Source of the DNA: Novipirellula aureliae
Lineage (GTDB): Bacteria > Planctomycetota > Planctomycetia > Pirellulales > Pirellulaceae
DNA: 64,000 nt
Assembly (NCBI RefSeq): GCF_007860185.1
Contig: NZ_SJPY01000009.1
Span: 212,316 to 276,315, forward strand
Direction of reading: 5' to 3'
Positions 43,277 through 52,679 of this stretch are shown piece after piece. The notes beneath the pieces are model-generated. The model did no database searches and was not told the origin of the DNA. It saw nothing but the letters and a program-made list of their open reading frames with translations. Both the position numbers and the translations under genes were made by a program. The stretch's first letter is position 1; each line of letters opens with the position of its first letter.

Positions 43277-44398
43277 ATGCCACAAACTGCGAAACTTGCT
43301 CTCGAGGACGGCACCGTATACGAAGGATACGCAATCGGAGCGTCCGGCGAATTGGCGGGTGAAGTCGTCTTCAACACCGCGATGACAGGCTACCAAGAAA
43401 TTTTGACGGACCCCAGCTATCACGGCCAAATCGTGACGATGACCTATCCGGAAATCGGCAATTACGGCGTCAATTCGCTTGATGTCGAGCACGAATCTCC
43501 TTCGCTTAGCGGCTTTATCGTCCGCGAAGAAAGCCGAATTTTTAGCAATTATCGGGCTGACGGGGGGCTACAGGATTATCTGAAAACGCACAATTTGATC
43601 GGTTTGGCCGGTATCGACACCCGCGCACTCGTTCGCCGTATTCGTATTCACGGTGCAATGCGTGGGATTTTATCAACCGAGGATCTCGATGACCAAAGCT
43701 TGATCGCCAAGGCGAAGAGCTCAGCCGGACTTGTGGGGCGCGACTTGGTTCGCGAGGTGATGGCGAAGGAGGTTTGCGCCTGGGAGGGCCAACTCGACGA
43801 TTGGACCGCTCATCAAATTGGCGACGCAAAAGGTGCCGACACGGGCAAACATATCGTGTGTATGGATTTCGGTATGAAATGGAATATCCCGAGGCATTTT
43901 GCATCGCGTGGGAATCGTGTAACAATCGTTCCTGGGGATACAGCGGCGGACGAAATCCGGAAATTGGAACCAAATGGGGTCTTCCTGTCCAACGGCCCCG
44001 GCGATCCTGAACCACTCGATTACGCTCATCAGACGATCAGGGATTTGATCGGCAAGGTTCCGGTTTTTGGTATCTGTTTAGGCCATCAATTGTTGGCGCT
44101 TGCCTGCGGCGGCAAGACTTTTAAGTTGAAATTTGGCCATCGTGGTGTGAATCATCCGATCATGGATACCACGACAAGCAAAGTGGAAATCACGACGCAG
44201 AATCATGGTTTTGCTGTCGATGAAGAATCGCTGCCCGATTGTTTGGAAGTGACTCACCGAAACTTGAATGACGACACGGTCGCAGGAATTCGGCATCGCG
44301 AGCATACGGCGTTTGGTGTTCAGTATCACCCCGAAGCCGCTTCGGGTCCGCATGACAGCCATTATTTGTTCGAGCGTTTTCAAGCACAATTGAGCTAG
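43277..44398 (+). CDS. carA: carbamoyl-phosphate synthase small subunit
   Basis: A 373-residue glutaminase subunit that supplies ammonia to CarB for carbamoyl phosphate (arginine and pyrimidine synthesis). The N-terminal CPSase domain has LEDGTVYEGYAIG and FNTAMTGYQEILTDPSY. The C-terminal class I glutamine amidotransferase has the nucleophile Cys in GICLGHQLLALA (about 265) and the HPEA dyad partner near the end (QYHPEAASGPHD). Full length. CarB is not in the window, which is common in planctomycetes where carA and carB are apart. Confidence 0.97.
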   Translation: MPQTAKLALEDGTVYEGYAIGASGELAGEVVFNTAMTGYQEILTDPSYHGQIVTMTYPEIGNYGVNSLDVEHESPSLSGFIVREESRIFSNYRADGGLQDYLKTHNLIGLAGIDTRALVRRIRIHGAMRGILSTEDLDDQSLIAKAKSSAGLVGRDLVREVMAKEVCAWEGQLDDWTAHQIGDAKGADTGKHIVCMDFGMKWNIPRHFASRGNRVTIVPGDTAADEIRKLEPNGVFLSNGPGDPEPLDYAHQTIRDLIGKVPVFGICLGHQLLALACGGKTFKLKFGHRGVNHPIMDTTTSKVEITTQNHGFAVDEESLPDCLEVTHRNLNDDTVAGIRHREHTAFGVQYHPEAASGPHDSHYLFERFQAQLS

Positions 44399-44508
44399 GG
44401 CTTTGTCGCCGCTTGATTTTTAGGCTTGGCAAAAGATCTGTCGATTTCGGCTACAATTTGTTTCGTGGTGCTTGGTCCATTGACGCAGTTCTTTCTCCGA
44501 AATTCGAT

Positions 44509-45666
44509 ATGAGCGAAAATCCTACCGTCGAGTCCTTCGCCGACGATCCGTTAAAAGCGTATCTGCCAAAATCGAATCCGCTGGCAATGCTGACCTCGGA
44601 GATGCCCGTAGCGGAACAATCCGCCAACACGGCTGCGGACGCGATCGAACCGCCCACCTCATTTGCTAAGCCATGTTCGCCGGTTCAAGCTCGACCGAAA
44701 GGGCCAGGACGTAGAACTGTATCGAGACGCCGTCGATCACCGGTTGGTATTTTTATTTTCGCCGGAGTGGCGGTAGCCTTCGTCACCATTCTCTGCAGCT
44801 TGGCGTGGATGTTTCTGTACCGATCATCGCCGGTTGCAAGTGCAATCCCTGCCGCCTCAAAACGGGATGACTCGAACGAGAGCCGGACTTTGTCGCCTGA
44901 ATTCGATCCCGTCTTCCATTCGCCGTCGAAATCGGAGCCGGACATCACGAGTGATGTCGTAACGGATGCTGGGAATCAGCCTTTTCCTTCCGAGCTTGCT
45001 TCGGAACCAATCGTGGTGGAGCAACCGGATGTCCCGATGCTGCCTCCCGGGAGTGCTAAGGAGGAAGAGTCCGTCCTAGAGAACCCGATGATGCCAACCG
45101 AAGCACATCAAAGCACTTTGACGCCTGATATGATTGCGGCAATGGAGATCGCGATTGGTCGGACGTCCGCATCGATACGAAATGCCGATTGGCAGCAGAT
45201 GAGTTCATTGGCGAAAACTTGTGTCGAGATGCCTGGAACGGATCACCAACTACGTATTGCCGAGTCGCTCTATCAGATTTCTGATTTGGCAAATCATTAC
45301 CGTGACGGCATTCGCCGCGGAATCGAAACCCTGAAAGCTGGAAGCGATTTTGAAATCGATTTCGGAGTTCGCGTGATCGTGGTCGAGGCAACACCACAGC
45401 GTTTGGTGGTACGTTTGAACGCCAAGACACACCGTTATCTATTTGACGAGATTCCGCTATTATTAGCACACCGACTAAGTACCTTTTCGATGTCCGAAAA
45501 ATCGCCCACGACGATCGCTGCAAAAGCTGCTTTTGAAGCAATTTCAAAAAATGCTACCCCCGAACATCGGCAGAGATCGATCAGAGTTTTGGAGTCGATC
45601 AACGAGCAGGTTCCGGATTTCGAGCCGAAACTTGTCGCCGAAGGGCTACAGCGATTGTATGAGTAG
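44509..45666 (+). CDS. hypothetical single-pass membrane protein
   Basis: I chose the ATG at 44509 (385 residues); the frame is open from 44413, but that segment has no protein-like features and lies right after carA. Proline/serine-rich, charged N-terminus, one membrane segment (GIFIFAGVAVAFVTILCSLAWMFLY, about 80-104), then an acidic periplasmic-like linker (to about 205) and a mostly helical C-terminal region with TLTPDMIAAMEIAIGRT. No known domain recognised. It precedes the SGNH/MBOAT pair by about 60 bp and may belong to the same envelope-modification unit; inferred only from position. Confidence 0.68.
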   Translation: MSENPTVESFADDPLKAYLPKSNPLAMLTSEMPVAEQSANTAADAIEPPTSFAKPCSPVQARPKGPGRRTVSRRRRSPVGIFIFAGVAVAFVTILCSLAWMFLYRSSPVASAIPAASKRDDSNESRTLSPEFDPVFHSPSKSEPDITSDVVTDAGNQPFPSELASEPIVVEQPDVPMLPPGSAKEEESVLENPMMPTEAHQSTLTPDMIAAMEIAIGRTSASIRNADWQQMSSLAKTCVEMPGTDHQLRIAESLYQISDLANHYRDGIRRGIETLKAGSDFEIDFGVRVIVVEATPQRLVVRLNAKTHRYLFDEIPLLLAHRLSTFSMSEKSPTTIAAKAAFEAISKNATPEHRQRSIRVLESINEQVPDFEPKLVAEGLQRLYE

Positions 45667-45729
45667 AGCGAAACAACACGCCTAGTAGAAGTGGTCGGTA
45701 GAGGGTGATTGGTAGAGGAAGATCGTCTC

Positions 45730-46779
45730 ATGAAGCAACGTCTATTTCGAAATTGGGTTTTGGGTGGGTTAGTCGGTACGTTCTTGATTGCGGCCACGTC
45801 GCCGTTGTTTGTTCGCAGTTACTTGTTGTTTGAGATCGACTCCATTCGTAAAGTGCCCGTTCTGGTGCGAGGCGAACACTACCGCTGGCGCCGTGAGGGC
45901 TATGCAACGACTCGAATCGGTGCGATGGGAATGCCAGGCGGGCCGATGGTCATTCCCCAAAGAACTTCAGATGCTGAATTGCGAATTGCTCTTTGGGGTG
46001 ATTCGCAAGCAGAAGGAGTCTGTGTTGCGGATTCAAAAAAGCTGCACCGCCAAATACAACAGCTTGCCGAGCAGGCGGGTATGCAGTTAACGGTTTTGCC
46101 GTTGGGGCGTAGCGGAGATGATTTAAGTGATTGGCTGTCCCAAATTCCTCGTGTCGATTCAAAACTTGATATCGACATGCATCTTATTCTGATCGCCGAG
46201 TTATCCGATTTGGCAGTGCCGGTTCCGGAGGAGGAGTCCGTGCCAGATGTCGAGTTGGCTCTGCCTACGAACCGCAGTCGGATTGCAGAAGCCTGTCCTG
46301 CTTTCTTCATCGAAGCGATCCGGCGGACAATTCGCAACCCTGACGACACGCCAAGGACGTTGCGGTTCGGTGTCGGCCCCGTTGCAGACACTTTGCCTCA
46401 CTCCGAGTCAAGACAGGTTGGTCCGAAAAGCGGTTGGAAAACCATTGCGAAATCGATCGAGGCAACAACCGACGAACGCGTATTGATTGTTTATGCTCCC
46501 AATATTCCGATTGGTTTTTCGGTAGGTGGCGACGTCGCTGAGGAGGCCCTCTCCATACAAACTCTAAAGAATGAATTGGAAGCGAACGGTATCGGTTTTG
46601 TCGATACACGAGGCTCACTGCTCCGATCGGCTGCTACCAATCGATGGCCACACGGATTTCACAACGGACAATTCGGGGTCGGGCATCTAAACGATGTCGG
46701 CTACGAAAGAATCGCGGCGGACGTCGTCGATTTTTTTCGTGCCAAGGGTGCCCCAACGTTTTCGAGGATTGCCGATTAG
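45730..46779 (+). CDS. SGNH/AlgX-like putative acyl-transfer partner of MBOAT
   Basis: I chose the second ATG (45730, 349 residues), which puts the membrane anchor (VLGGLVGTFLIAATSPLFV) at the very start. LWGDSQAEG carries the block I GDS motif with Ser92, and the C-terminal GHLNDVGYERIA supplies the His and Asn expected of SGNH folds. Such proteins work outside the membrane in O-acetylation of polysaccharides (AlgJ/AlgX role). The stop is directly followed by the MBOAT start codon, which supports a joint role. It could also be a deacetylase. Confidence 0.75.
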   Translation: MKQRLFRNWVLGGLVGTFLIAATSPLFVRSYLLFEIDSIRKVPVLVRGEHYRWRREGYATTRIGAMGMPGGPMVIPQRTSDAELRIALWGDSQAEGVCVADSKKLHRQIQQLAEQAGMQLTVLPLGRSGDDLSDWLSQIPRVDSKLDIDMHLILIAELSDLAVPVPEEESVPDVELALPTNRSRIAEACPAFFIEAIRRTIRNPDDTPRTLRFGVGPVADTLPHSESRQVGPKSGWKTIAKSIEATTDERVLIVYAPNIPIGFSVGGDVAEEALSIQTLKNELEANGIGFVDTRGSLLRSAATNRWPHGFHNGQFGVGHLNDVGYERIAADVVDFFRAKGAPTFSRIAD

Positions 46780-48162
46780 ATGCAATTCTCTCAACTTGAA
46801 TTTCTGATATTTTTCGCAATTGTGTTTGTAGCGGTCTGGAGCACGAAACAGCTTGCGATTCGCAATGGGCTGTTGTTAGTCGCCAGCTATTACTTTTATG
46901 CCTACTGGGATTATCGATTTTGTGGACTTCTATTGCTCTCGACTTTAGTCGATTTCTTTGTTGCAAAAAAGATTGACGCAGCGGAAGAACGATCGACTCG
47001 GCTGCGGTGGCTTTGGGTTAGCGTCTCGGTCAATTTGGGCGTGCTTGGAACGTTTAAGTATTTCAACTTTTTTATTGACTCTATTGCGCCGTTGTTGGAG
47101 TCGGTGGGTTGGGGCGCGCAGACTTTAAACGTCATTTTGCCGGTCGGAATTTCTTTCTACACTTTTCAAACGCTCAGCTATACGATCGATGTTTATCGGC
47201 AGAAGCTCAAGCCGACGGAGAAACTGCTGAACTTTGCTCTGTACGTCGCGTTCTTTCCGCAGTTGGTCGCTGGGCCGATCGTCCGAGCCCGCGAATTGTT
47301 ACCGCAGTTGGCCTCGGTGCCCCGCTGGTCTTACCGACGATGCTATGGTGGATTTCAACTCTTTCTAATCGGAGCCGTCAAGAAGTTGCTATTGGCTGAC
47401 CGGCTCGGTGAGATGGTCGACGTCGTGTTCGCCGATCCTCAATACTACGCGGGCACAACGGTTTGGGTTGCTGCGTTTGCTTATGCGGGGCAGATCTATT
47501 ATGACTTCTCAGGCTACACCGACATGGCGATTGGAGTAGCAAAAATATTGGGCTATCGCTTCCCGAAGAATTTTCGCCATCCGTATTTGGCAATATCCTT
47601 TGCCGATTTCTGGCATCGTTGGCACATGACGTTATCGCGTTGGCTTCGTGATTACTTGTACATATCGCTTGGAGGCAGTCGCGGGTCAACGTGGATGACC
47701 TATCGCAATTTGATGCTGACAATGGTTCTCGGAGGACTATGGCATGGAGCAGCCTGGACGTTCGTGTTGTGGGGAGCCGTTCATGGGGTTGCGCTTTGTA
47801 TGGAAAGGGCACTGCTTGCCCGAACCTCCCTAGCCATCCCGATTTTCTTTAGGTGGTTGATGACGATGACGGTCGTTCTGTTCGCGTGGGTGGTTTTCCG
47901 ATCTCCGGACATGGCGACTTGCCAATTGATGCTTTCGCAAATGCTGTTTTTGCCGCCGGGGATCCCCTGGTATCCCCCTCTTGTCATAGGGGTACTAACG
48001 TGTATGGCCGCTGAACATTTAGCGTGGCGCACGAAATTACGCCCGGCAATGCGTCTCCGAGCGGACACTTGGTATTCCCCTCCGATTACCGTTGTCTTGT
48101 TATGGTCACTCGTGATTTATTCTCCGGTCGGTTTCAAACCATTTGTCTACTTTCAGTTTTAA
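46780..48162 (+). CDS. MBOAT-family O-acyltransferase, AlgI-like
   Basis: A 460-residue membrane protein with about ten membrane segments. Family motifs: LPVGISFYTFQTLSYTIDVYR, FFPQLVAGPIVRA, YYDFSGYTDMAIG, FWHRWHMTLSRWLRDYLYI and GGLWHGAAW, whose His322 is the expected catalytic residue. Transfers acyl (usually acetyl) groups from the cytoplasm to an extracytoplasmic acceptor, here probably the exopolysaccharide made by the operon starting 550 bp later. The gene begins immediately after the SGNH-like gene, so the two are translated together. Confidence 0.92.
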   Translation: MQFSQLEFLIFFAIVFVAVWSTKQLAIRNGLLLVASYYFYAYWDYRFCGLLLLSTLVDFFVAKKIDAAEERSTRLRWLWVSVSVNLGVLGTFKYFNFFIDSIAPLLESVGWGAQTLNVILPVGISFYTFQTLSYTIDVYRQKLKPTEKLLNFALYVAFFPQLVAGPIVRARELLPQLASVPRWSYRRCYGGFQLFLIGAVKKLLLADRLGEMVDVVFADPQYYAGTTVWVAAFAYAGQIYYDFSGYTDMAIGVAKILGYRFPKNFRHPYLAISFADFWHRWHMTLSRWLRDYLYISLGGSRGSTWMTYRNLMLTMVLGGLWHGAAWTFVLWGAVHGVALCMERALLARTSLAIPIFFRWLMTMTVVLFAWVVFRSPDMATCQLMLSQMLFLPPGIPWYPPLVIGVLTCMAAEHLAWRTKLRPAMRLRADTWYSPPITVVLLWSLVIYSPVGFKPFVYFQF

Positions 48163-48714
48163 AGAAGTCAGGTTGTGTTTTGTTTTATCCGCTTGCCCGG
48201 TGGTCCACACCACTAGGTTTACTTGTTGACGTGGGTGTGACCGGTGCCCCCCCAGTGACGGCAGTGTCAAATGCGGAGCCCGTTGGGTAAGCGTTTAAGC
48301 GGTTAAGAATGCGCTCGTAGGTACGTACGTACTCGAAACCGTTTGCCCGATTGTGTTGCATGGCGGGAGTCTGGGAACGAGTGAAATATCCAATTTTGTT
48401 CAACGGCAGCAATTTTTTTTGGAATCCAATCCACCGCAGGACAAGTTTTTTGGAATGTAGGCTGTGGCTGAATTCCCGTCCACAAATCGGAAGAAAGTGT
48501 GTGTCTAGTTACCTTAGATGCTTTTCCATTTTATTGCGGTTCGGTATCAGCTCGCAATGCACGCCTATTGCTATAACGAGCAAGCTCAATACAACCAGAA
48601 AGGTTTGCATATTCTTCCCTCCCTACTACACTTATCCAAACTTCGACGAGTGAAATCGACTTGCTATTTGCTTATTGCTCAAACTGTTTTTTGAATTGCC
48701 GGGATACCAGCTAA
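48163..48714. promoter_or_regulatory. 552-bp gap before the exopolysaccharide operon
   Basis: No gene is supported. It probably contains the operon's promoter and a long leader. A 12-bp palindrome GTACGTACGTAC lies at 48321-48332, and a GGTGGTCCACACC palindrome just after the MBOAT gene (about 48199-48211) might take part in termination. I looked for a JUMPstart/ops element and saw none. Confidence 0.4.
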
Positions 48715-49554
48715 GTGAATGCCCCAACCAAACATCCGTTATCTAAGGTTCGACGCTTGAAGTTGCGTCGTCAGACAACATCGCGAGCTAGTGGGAGTTT
48801 GGATCCCATGGTTTCGTTAAAGCGATATCCCGCTTCGGTAACCGGAGCCAAAACCAGGACTCAAGCTGGGGCAGCGGACACAGAAGTCTACTGTTCTGAT
48901 CGAGCGGACGAGTTCGTTCAAATTAAGCGGCGTTACACGCCTGCTTGGAAGCGGACGATCGACATCGTCGGTATTGTCGTAGTCTTGCCTCTGCTGGCTC
49001 CGCTGTTTGTGTTAGTAGCGGCCTATATCAAGCTGGTATCGCGAGGTCCCGTGTTGTTCGTTCAATCGCGGGTTGGGTTTGGTGGCGAAATGTTTCGGAT
49101 TTTCAAATTCCGAACGATGCATGTGCCGAAAGTGAGCCGCGATGAAAAGCACCGTGGTTATGTCGCTAGTTTATCGCGGGCAGACGGAACAAACGAAACC
49201 GGAACGCTGAAAAAGCCAGATTACAAAAATGAATTGATCCCTGGTGGCGAGAGGATCCGCAAACTTTCAATCGATGAACTGCCGCAACTCTTCAATGTAT
49301 TGCTTGGCAACATGAGTTTGGTGGGGCCTCGTCCAGATGTACTCAAGCTAAACGATTACCAAACTTGGCAACTGCGGCGCTTCGAGGTGGTTCCAGGGAT
49401 GACCGGACTGTGGCAGGTCAGCGGGAAAAACCGATTGAGTTTCGATCAGATGATCGATTTAGACATTCAATATATTGAGACAAGATCCATTGCGACGGAT
49501 TTGCGGATCATTTGTCGAACCTTTTCTGTGTTGCTATTCGAACGTAACGAGTAA
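48715..49554 (+). CDS. initiating sugar-1-phosphate transferase (WcaJ/WbaP-like)
   Basis: A 279-residue polyprenyl-phosphate sugar phosphotransferase that starts repeat-unit assembly on undecaprenyl phosphate. The basic N-terminus (about 1-73) is followed by a reentrant membrane helix (IVVVLPLLAPLFVLVAAYI), then the catalytic block VLFVQSRVG.GGEMFRIFKFRTM, and the family end blocks SIDELPQLFNVLLGNMSLVGPRPD and GMTGLWQVSGKN. The start is a GTG at 48715; an ATG at 48808 is possible and keeps the whole domain. First gene of the operon. It is the short form, without the four extra helices. Confidence 0.92.
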   Translation: MNAPTKHPLSKVRRLKLRRQTTSRASGSLDPMVSLKRYPASVTGAKTRTQAGAADTEVYCSDRADEFVQIKRRYTPAWKRTIDIVGIVVVLPLLAPLFVLVAAYIKLVSRGPVLFVQSRVGFGGEMFRIFKFRTMHVPKVSRDEKHRGYVASLSRADGTNETGTLKKPDYKNELIPGGERIRKLSIDELPQLFNVLLGNMSLVGPRPDVLKLNDYQTWQLRRFEVVPGMTGLWQVSGKNRLSFDQMIDLDIQYIETRSIATDLRIICRTFSVLLFERNE

Positions 49555-49598
49555 ACAAATTTCTCGACTTACTTCCTTGTACAAATGAAAAAAATTCC

Positions 49599-50681
49599 AT
49601 GATTCGCGTTGGTATTGTTGGTGTTGGTTATTGGGGTCCAAATTTAGTCCGCTGTTTTTCTGAACTTGATAACTGCAGGGTCACGGCAGTTTGTGATCGC
49701 AGTGGCGATCAATTGTTGCGGATCAAAGAACGATTTCCCAGCGTTCAACCATTTGATGACGTCGATGCGATGTTTAAATCGGGTGTTATTGATGCCGTCG
49801 TGATCGCGACTCCAACCGCAACGCACTTCGAATTATCGATGAAGGCGTTCGCTAATGATTTACACGTGTTTGTCGAGAAGCCGTTGGCGAAGACATCGGC
49901 GGAATGCCGAACGCTAATCAAAACCGCTGGTGAACGAAACCGGGTATTATTTGTTGGTCACGTCTTTTTGCATTCATCGCCCGTGATGAAGCTTCGCGAC
50001 TTGATTGAAACGGGTGAACTCGGCTCGATCAATTACATCAGCAGTCGTCGTTTAAATTTGGGGCCTGTCCGAAAAGACGTCAGCGCTCTCTACGATTTGG
50101 CACCTCACGATATTTCGATGATGCTGCACCTGCTCGGTCAAAAACCGATCTCGGTAACATGTAGCGGTTTCGATCGACTCAACCCCGGAATCCACGATGT
50201 CTGCAACCTAACGATGATGTTCGAGGGAAATCGGATGGGGATGGTCCACGTTAGTTGGTTGGACCCGCGAAAAGAGAGGGTTTTGACTGTTGTCGGCGAT
50301 AAACGAATGGCCGTCTACGATGACTTGGAACAAGAGAAGATCAAGGTGTTTGATAAGGGAATCGATCGGCCCAAAAACGCCACGGGCGACTACGCTGATT
50401 TTCAATTGGCGTACCGCTATGGCGGAAGTTACAGTCCCTACATCAAAGAGAACGAACCGCTAAAAGCCGAATGTGCTGAATTCATTCGCTGCATCGACGA
50501 AGGCGATGTGCCCTTGACCGATGGTGTCAATGGATTGGACGTGGTTGAAGTCTTAGAGGCTGCCGATGTATCGATGCGGAGCGATGGGCTCCGAGTTGAA
50601 TTGGCATCCTTGCAACAAGGCTTGGATGATGCTGCCACTGATTCGGATTCTGCAAACGTCTCCAAGACGGCAATGGTATAG
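49599..50681 (+). CDS. Gfo/Idh/MocA oxidoreductase, WlbA-like
   Basis: A 360-residue NAD-dependent sugar-nucleotide dehydrogenase. N-terminal Rossmann fold (VGIVGVGYWGPNLVR) and the EKPLAKT motif at about 93 are typical; the C-terminal domain has DLAPHDISMMLHLLG (His as probable acid/base). Followed by a WlbB-like acetyltransferase and a WlbC-like aminotransferase, the order in loci making UDP-2,3-diacetamido sugars. WlbA there oxidises C3 of UDP-GlcNAcA. The specific substrate is inferred from this context. Confidence 0.88.
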   Translation: MIRVGIVGVGYWGPNLVRCFSELDNCRVTAVCDRSGDQLLRIKERFPSVQPFDDVDAMFKSGVIDAVVIATPTATHFELSMKAFANDLHVFVEKPLAKTSAECRTLIKTAGERNRVLFVGHVFLHSSPVMKLRDLIETGELGSINYISSRRLNLGPVRKDVSALYDLAPHDISMMLHLLGQKPISVTCSGFDRLNPGIHDVCNLTMMFEGNRMGMVHVSWLDPRKERVLTVVGDKRMAVYDDLEQEKIKVFDKGIDRPKNATGDYADFQLAYRYGGSYSPYIKENEPLKAECAEFIRCIDEGDVPLTDGVNGLDVVEVLEAADVSMRSDGLRVELASLQQGLDDAATDSDSANVSKTAMV

Positions 50682-50691
50682 TGAGTAGCCA

Positions 50692-51258
50692 ATGATTCAT
50701 TCCCACGCGATTGTTGATGACGAGAGTCAAATTGGCGAGGACACCTACATTTGGGCGTTCGCTCATGTGATGAAAAACGCTCGAATTGGGCGGTGTTGCA
50801 ACATCGGCGACCACGCCTTTGTGGAATCGGGTGCGATCATTGGCAACAACGTGACGCTCAAAAATAATGTTTTGATTTGGGAAGGGATCACGATCGAGGA
50901 CGATGTCTTTGTGGGGCCAGGGGTCATTTTTACCAACGACCGCTACCCTCGGAGCGGTCGCATGGAAGCGGCAAAACAGCGTTACTCGGATAAAGCGAAT
51001 TGGTTGGTCAAAACAATTGTTCGCCGTGGTAGCTCCATTGGAGGTGGTTCGATTCTGTGCCCTGGAATCGAATTGGGAAGGTTTTCGATGGTCGCAGCTG
51101 GGGCTTTGGTGACAAAAAATGTCGAGCCACACAGTTTAGTGATTGGATCCCCCGCTCGGCATGTACACTATGTTTGCAGTTGTGGCCAGAAACTTGGCGG
51201 GCATTTTACCGAAGCAAACTGCGACGCCTGTGGCGAGACCGGAGCATCGCGACTTTAA
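50692..51258 (+). CDS. hexapeptide-repeat N-acetyltransferase, WlbB-like
   Basis: A 188-residue left-handed beta-helix acetyltransferase. Hexapeptide repeats run from about residue 10 to 145 (IGEDTYIWAFAHV, IGRCCNIGDHAFV, IGNNVTLKNNVLI, SSIGGGSILCPGI). The C-terminus has a zinc-ribbon-like end (CSCG about 15 residues before CDACG). It acetylates a sugar amine using acetyl-CoA; neighbours suggest the 3-amino group of a UDP-amino-uronic acid. It lies 10 bp after the WlbA-like gene; the 40-bp hairpin repeats follow its stop. Confidence 0.9.
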   Translation: MIHSHAIVDDESQIGEDTYIWAFAHVMKNARIGRCCNIGDHAFVESGAIIGNNVTLKNNVLIWEGITIEDDVFVGPGVIFTNDRYPRSGRMEAAKQRYSDKANWLVKTIVRRGSSIGGGSILCPGIELGRFSMVAAGALVTKNVEPHSLVIGSPARHVHYVCSCGQKLGGHFTEANCDACGETGASRL

Positions 51259-51265
51259 CCATATC

Positions 51266-51505
51266 GGCGTCTCTCCGAGACGTCGAATGCAACGCTGACC
51301 GTAGCGGCGTCTCTCCGAGACGTCGACTGCAACACTGACCGTAGCGGCGTCTCTCCGAGACGTCGACTGCGACACTGACCGTATCGGCGTCTCTCCGAGA
51401 CGTCGAATGCAACGCGATCGAATACGTCGGGAATTCTTGCGAATTCCACCACAACACAGCGTCTCGGAGAGACGCCACTGAAAAATCGCGTCTCGGAGAG
51501 ACGCG
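51266..51505. repeat. hairpin repeat array inside the polysaccharide operon
   Basis: Four direct copies of a 40-bp unit begin at 51266, 51306, 51346 and 51386, each with the self-complementary core CGTCTCTCCGAGACG. Two copies in inverted orientation follow (51459-51476 and from 51488). Between the groups is another palindrome, GGAATTC (51430-51436) and GAATTCC (51441-51447). Forward and reverse groups could pair into one large stem. It separates the WlbB-like and WlbC-like genes. Confidence 0.92.
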
Positions 51506-51530
51506 GCTACTTACACTAACTGAATAGATC

Positions 51531-52679
51531 ATGCATCAAGATAACTCCACTTCGCTGATTCCTCTTGTTGACTTGCAAACTCAATCACGTCTTCTTAAAG
51601 AGGACATTCTTCGCCGCATGGGCGATGTGATCGACGGAGCCCGGTACATTCTCGGCCAAGAGGTTCAAGAATTTGAAGAGCGGTTTGCAGCCTATTGCCA
51701 AGTCGATCATTGTATCGGCATGGCGAACGGTACCGAAGCGATTCACATGGCCCTCCGCGCCCTCGATATTGGAGCAGGCGACGAGGTCATTACTGCAGGC
51801 AATTCGTTTGCAGCAACCGCTTTGGCGATAGCTCACGCGGGAGCCGAGGCGGTATTCATTGATATCGATTCAACCGATTTCAATATTGATATCGAATTGA
51901 TCGAGGATGCGATTACGGAAAAAACGAAGGCAATTATCCCCGTCCATTTATTTGGCCAGCCTGCTCGGATGAAAGAGATTCGGGAGATCGCGGATCGGCA
52001 CGGATTGAAAATCATTGAGGATTCGGCTCAAGGCCATGGTGCGGAAATCGATGGCAAACGTTGTGGTTCGTTTGGTGATATTGGCTGTTTTAGCTTCTAT
52101 CCTGGCAAGAATCTCGGTGCCTTCGGTGACGGTGGTGCAACGGTCACCAATGATCCGGCATTGGCCGACAAGCTGCGTTTGCTTCGCAATTACGGGCAAA
52201 AAGAGAAAAACCGACACGATGTGCTGGCTTTCAACAGCCGGCTTGATACGATTCAAGCGTGTGTTCTGCTCTCGAAAATGGACCATGTTGAAAAATGGAC
52301 CGAGCAACGTCAGCAAGTGGCAGCGTGGTACCGAGAGGATTTGGCCGACGTCGAATTGATGTTGCCGGAAGAACGTCATGATGTCCGTCATGTCTACCAT
52401 TTGTTTGTCGTTCGTACGCCCCATCGCGATGAATTGATGGCTTCGTTGGCTGCGAAGAATATTGCGGCGGGTATCCATTACCCTAATCCACTAAGCCGAG
52501 CGGCTCCGTTTGTGGACTCGCGTACATATCCCATGGGTTTGCCAGTGTGTCAAACCGTTGCGGAGGAAATTGTTTCGCTACCGATGTACCCTGAAATGAC
52601 ACGAGACCAGGTGTCGCGTGTCAGCGAAGCGATCAGCTCCTTTGTGAAAGAAAAGGAAAACGCAAGTGAACTTGTCTGA
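51531..52679 (+). CDS. DegT/DnrJ/EryC1-family sugar aminotransferase, WlbC-like
   Basis: A 382-residue PLP enzyme. FSFYPGKNLGAFGDGG carries the PLP-binding Lys193; NGTEAIHMALRAL, EDSAQGHGA and FNSRLDTIQACVL are further family blocks. It aminates a nucleotide-linked keto sugar using glutamate; after WlbA- and WlbB-like genes it most likely forms the 3-amino group on a UDP-GlcNAcA-derived sugar. Its last 14 bases overlap the GTG start of the co-polymerase gene. Confidence 0.93.
   Translation: MHQDNSTSLIPLVDLQTQSRLLKEDILRRMGDVIDGARYILGQEVQEFEERFAAYCQVDHCIGMANGTEAIHMALRALDIGAGDEVITAGNSFAATALAIAHAGAEAVFIDIDSTDFNIDIELIEDAITEKTKAIIPVHLFGQPARMKEIREIADRHGLKIIEDSAQGHGAEIDGKRCGSFGDIGCFSFYPGKNLGAFGDGGATVTNDPALADKLRLLRNYGQKEKNRHDVLAFNSRLDTIQACVLLSKMDHVEKWTEQRQQVAAWYREDLADVELMLPEERHDVRHVYHLFVVRTPHRDELMASLAAKNIAAGIHYPNPLSRAAPFVDSRTYPMGLPVCQTVAEEIVSLPMYPEMTRDQVSRVSEAISSFVKEKENASELV

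Noticed and set aside
48163-48714. JUMPstart/ops antitermination element before the polysaccharide operon
   Set aside because: I looked for GGCGGTAG-type sequence in this gap and did not find it.
51266-51505. CRISPR array
   Set aside because: The 40-bp units are repeated throughout, without unique spacers, the last two copies are inverted, and there are no cas genes.
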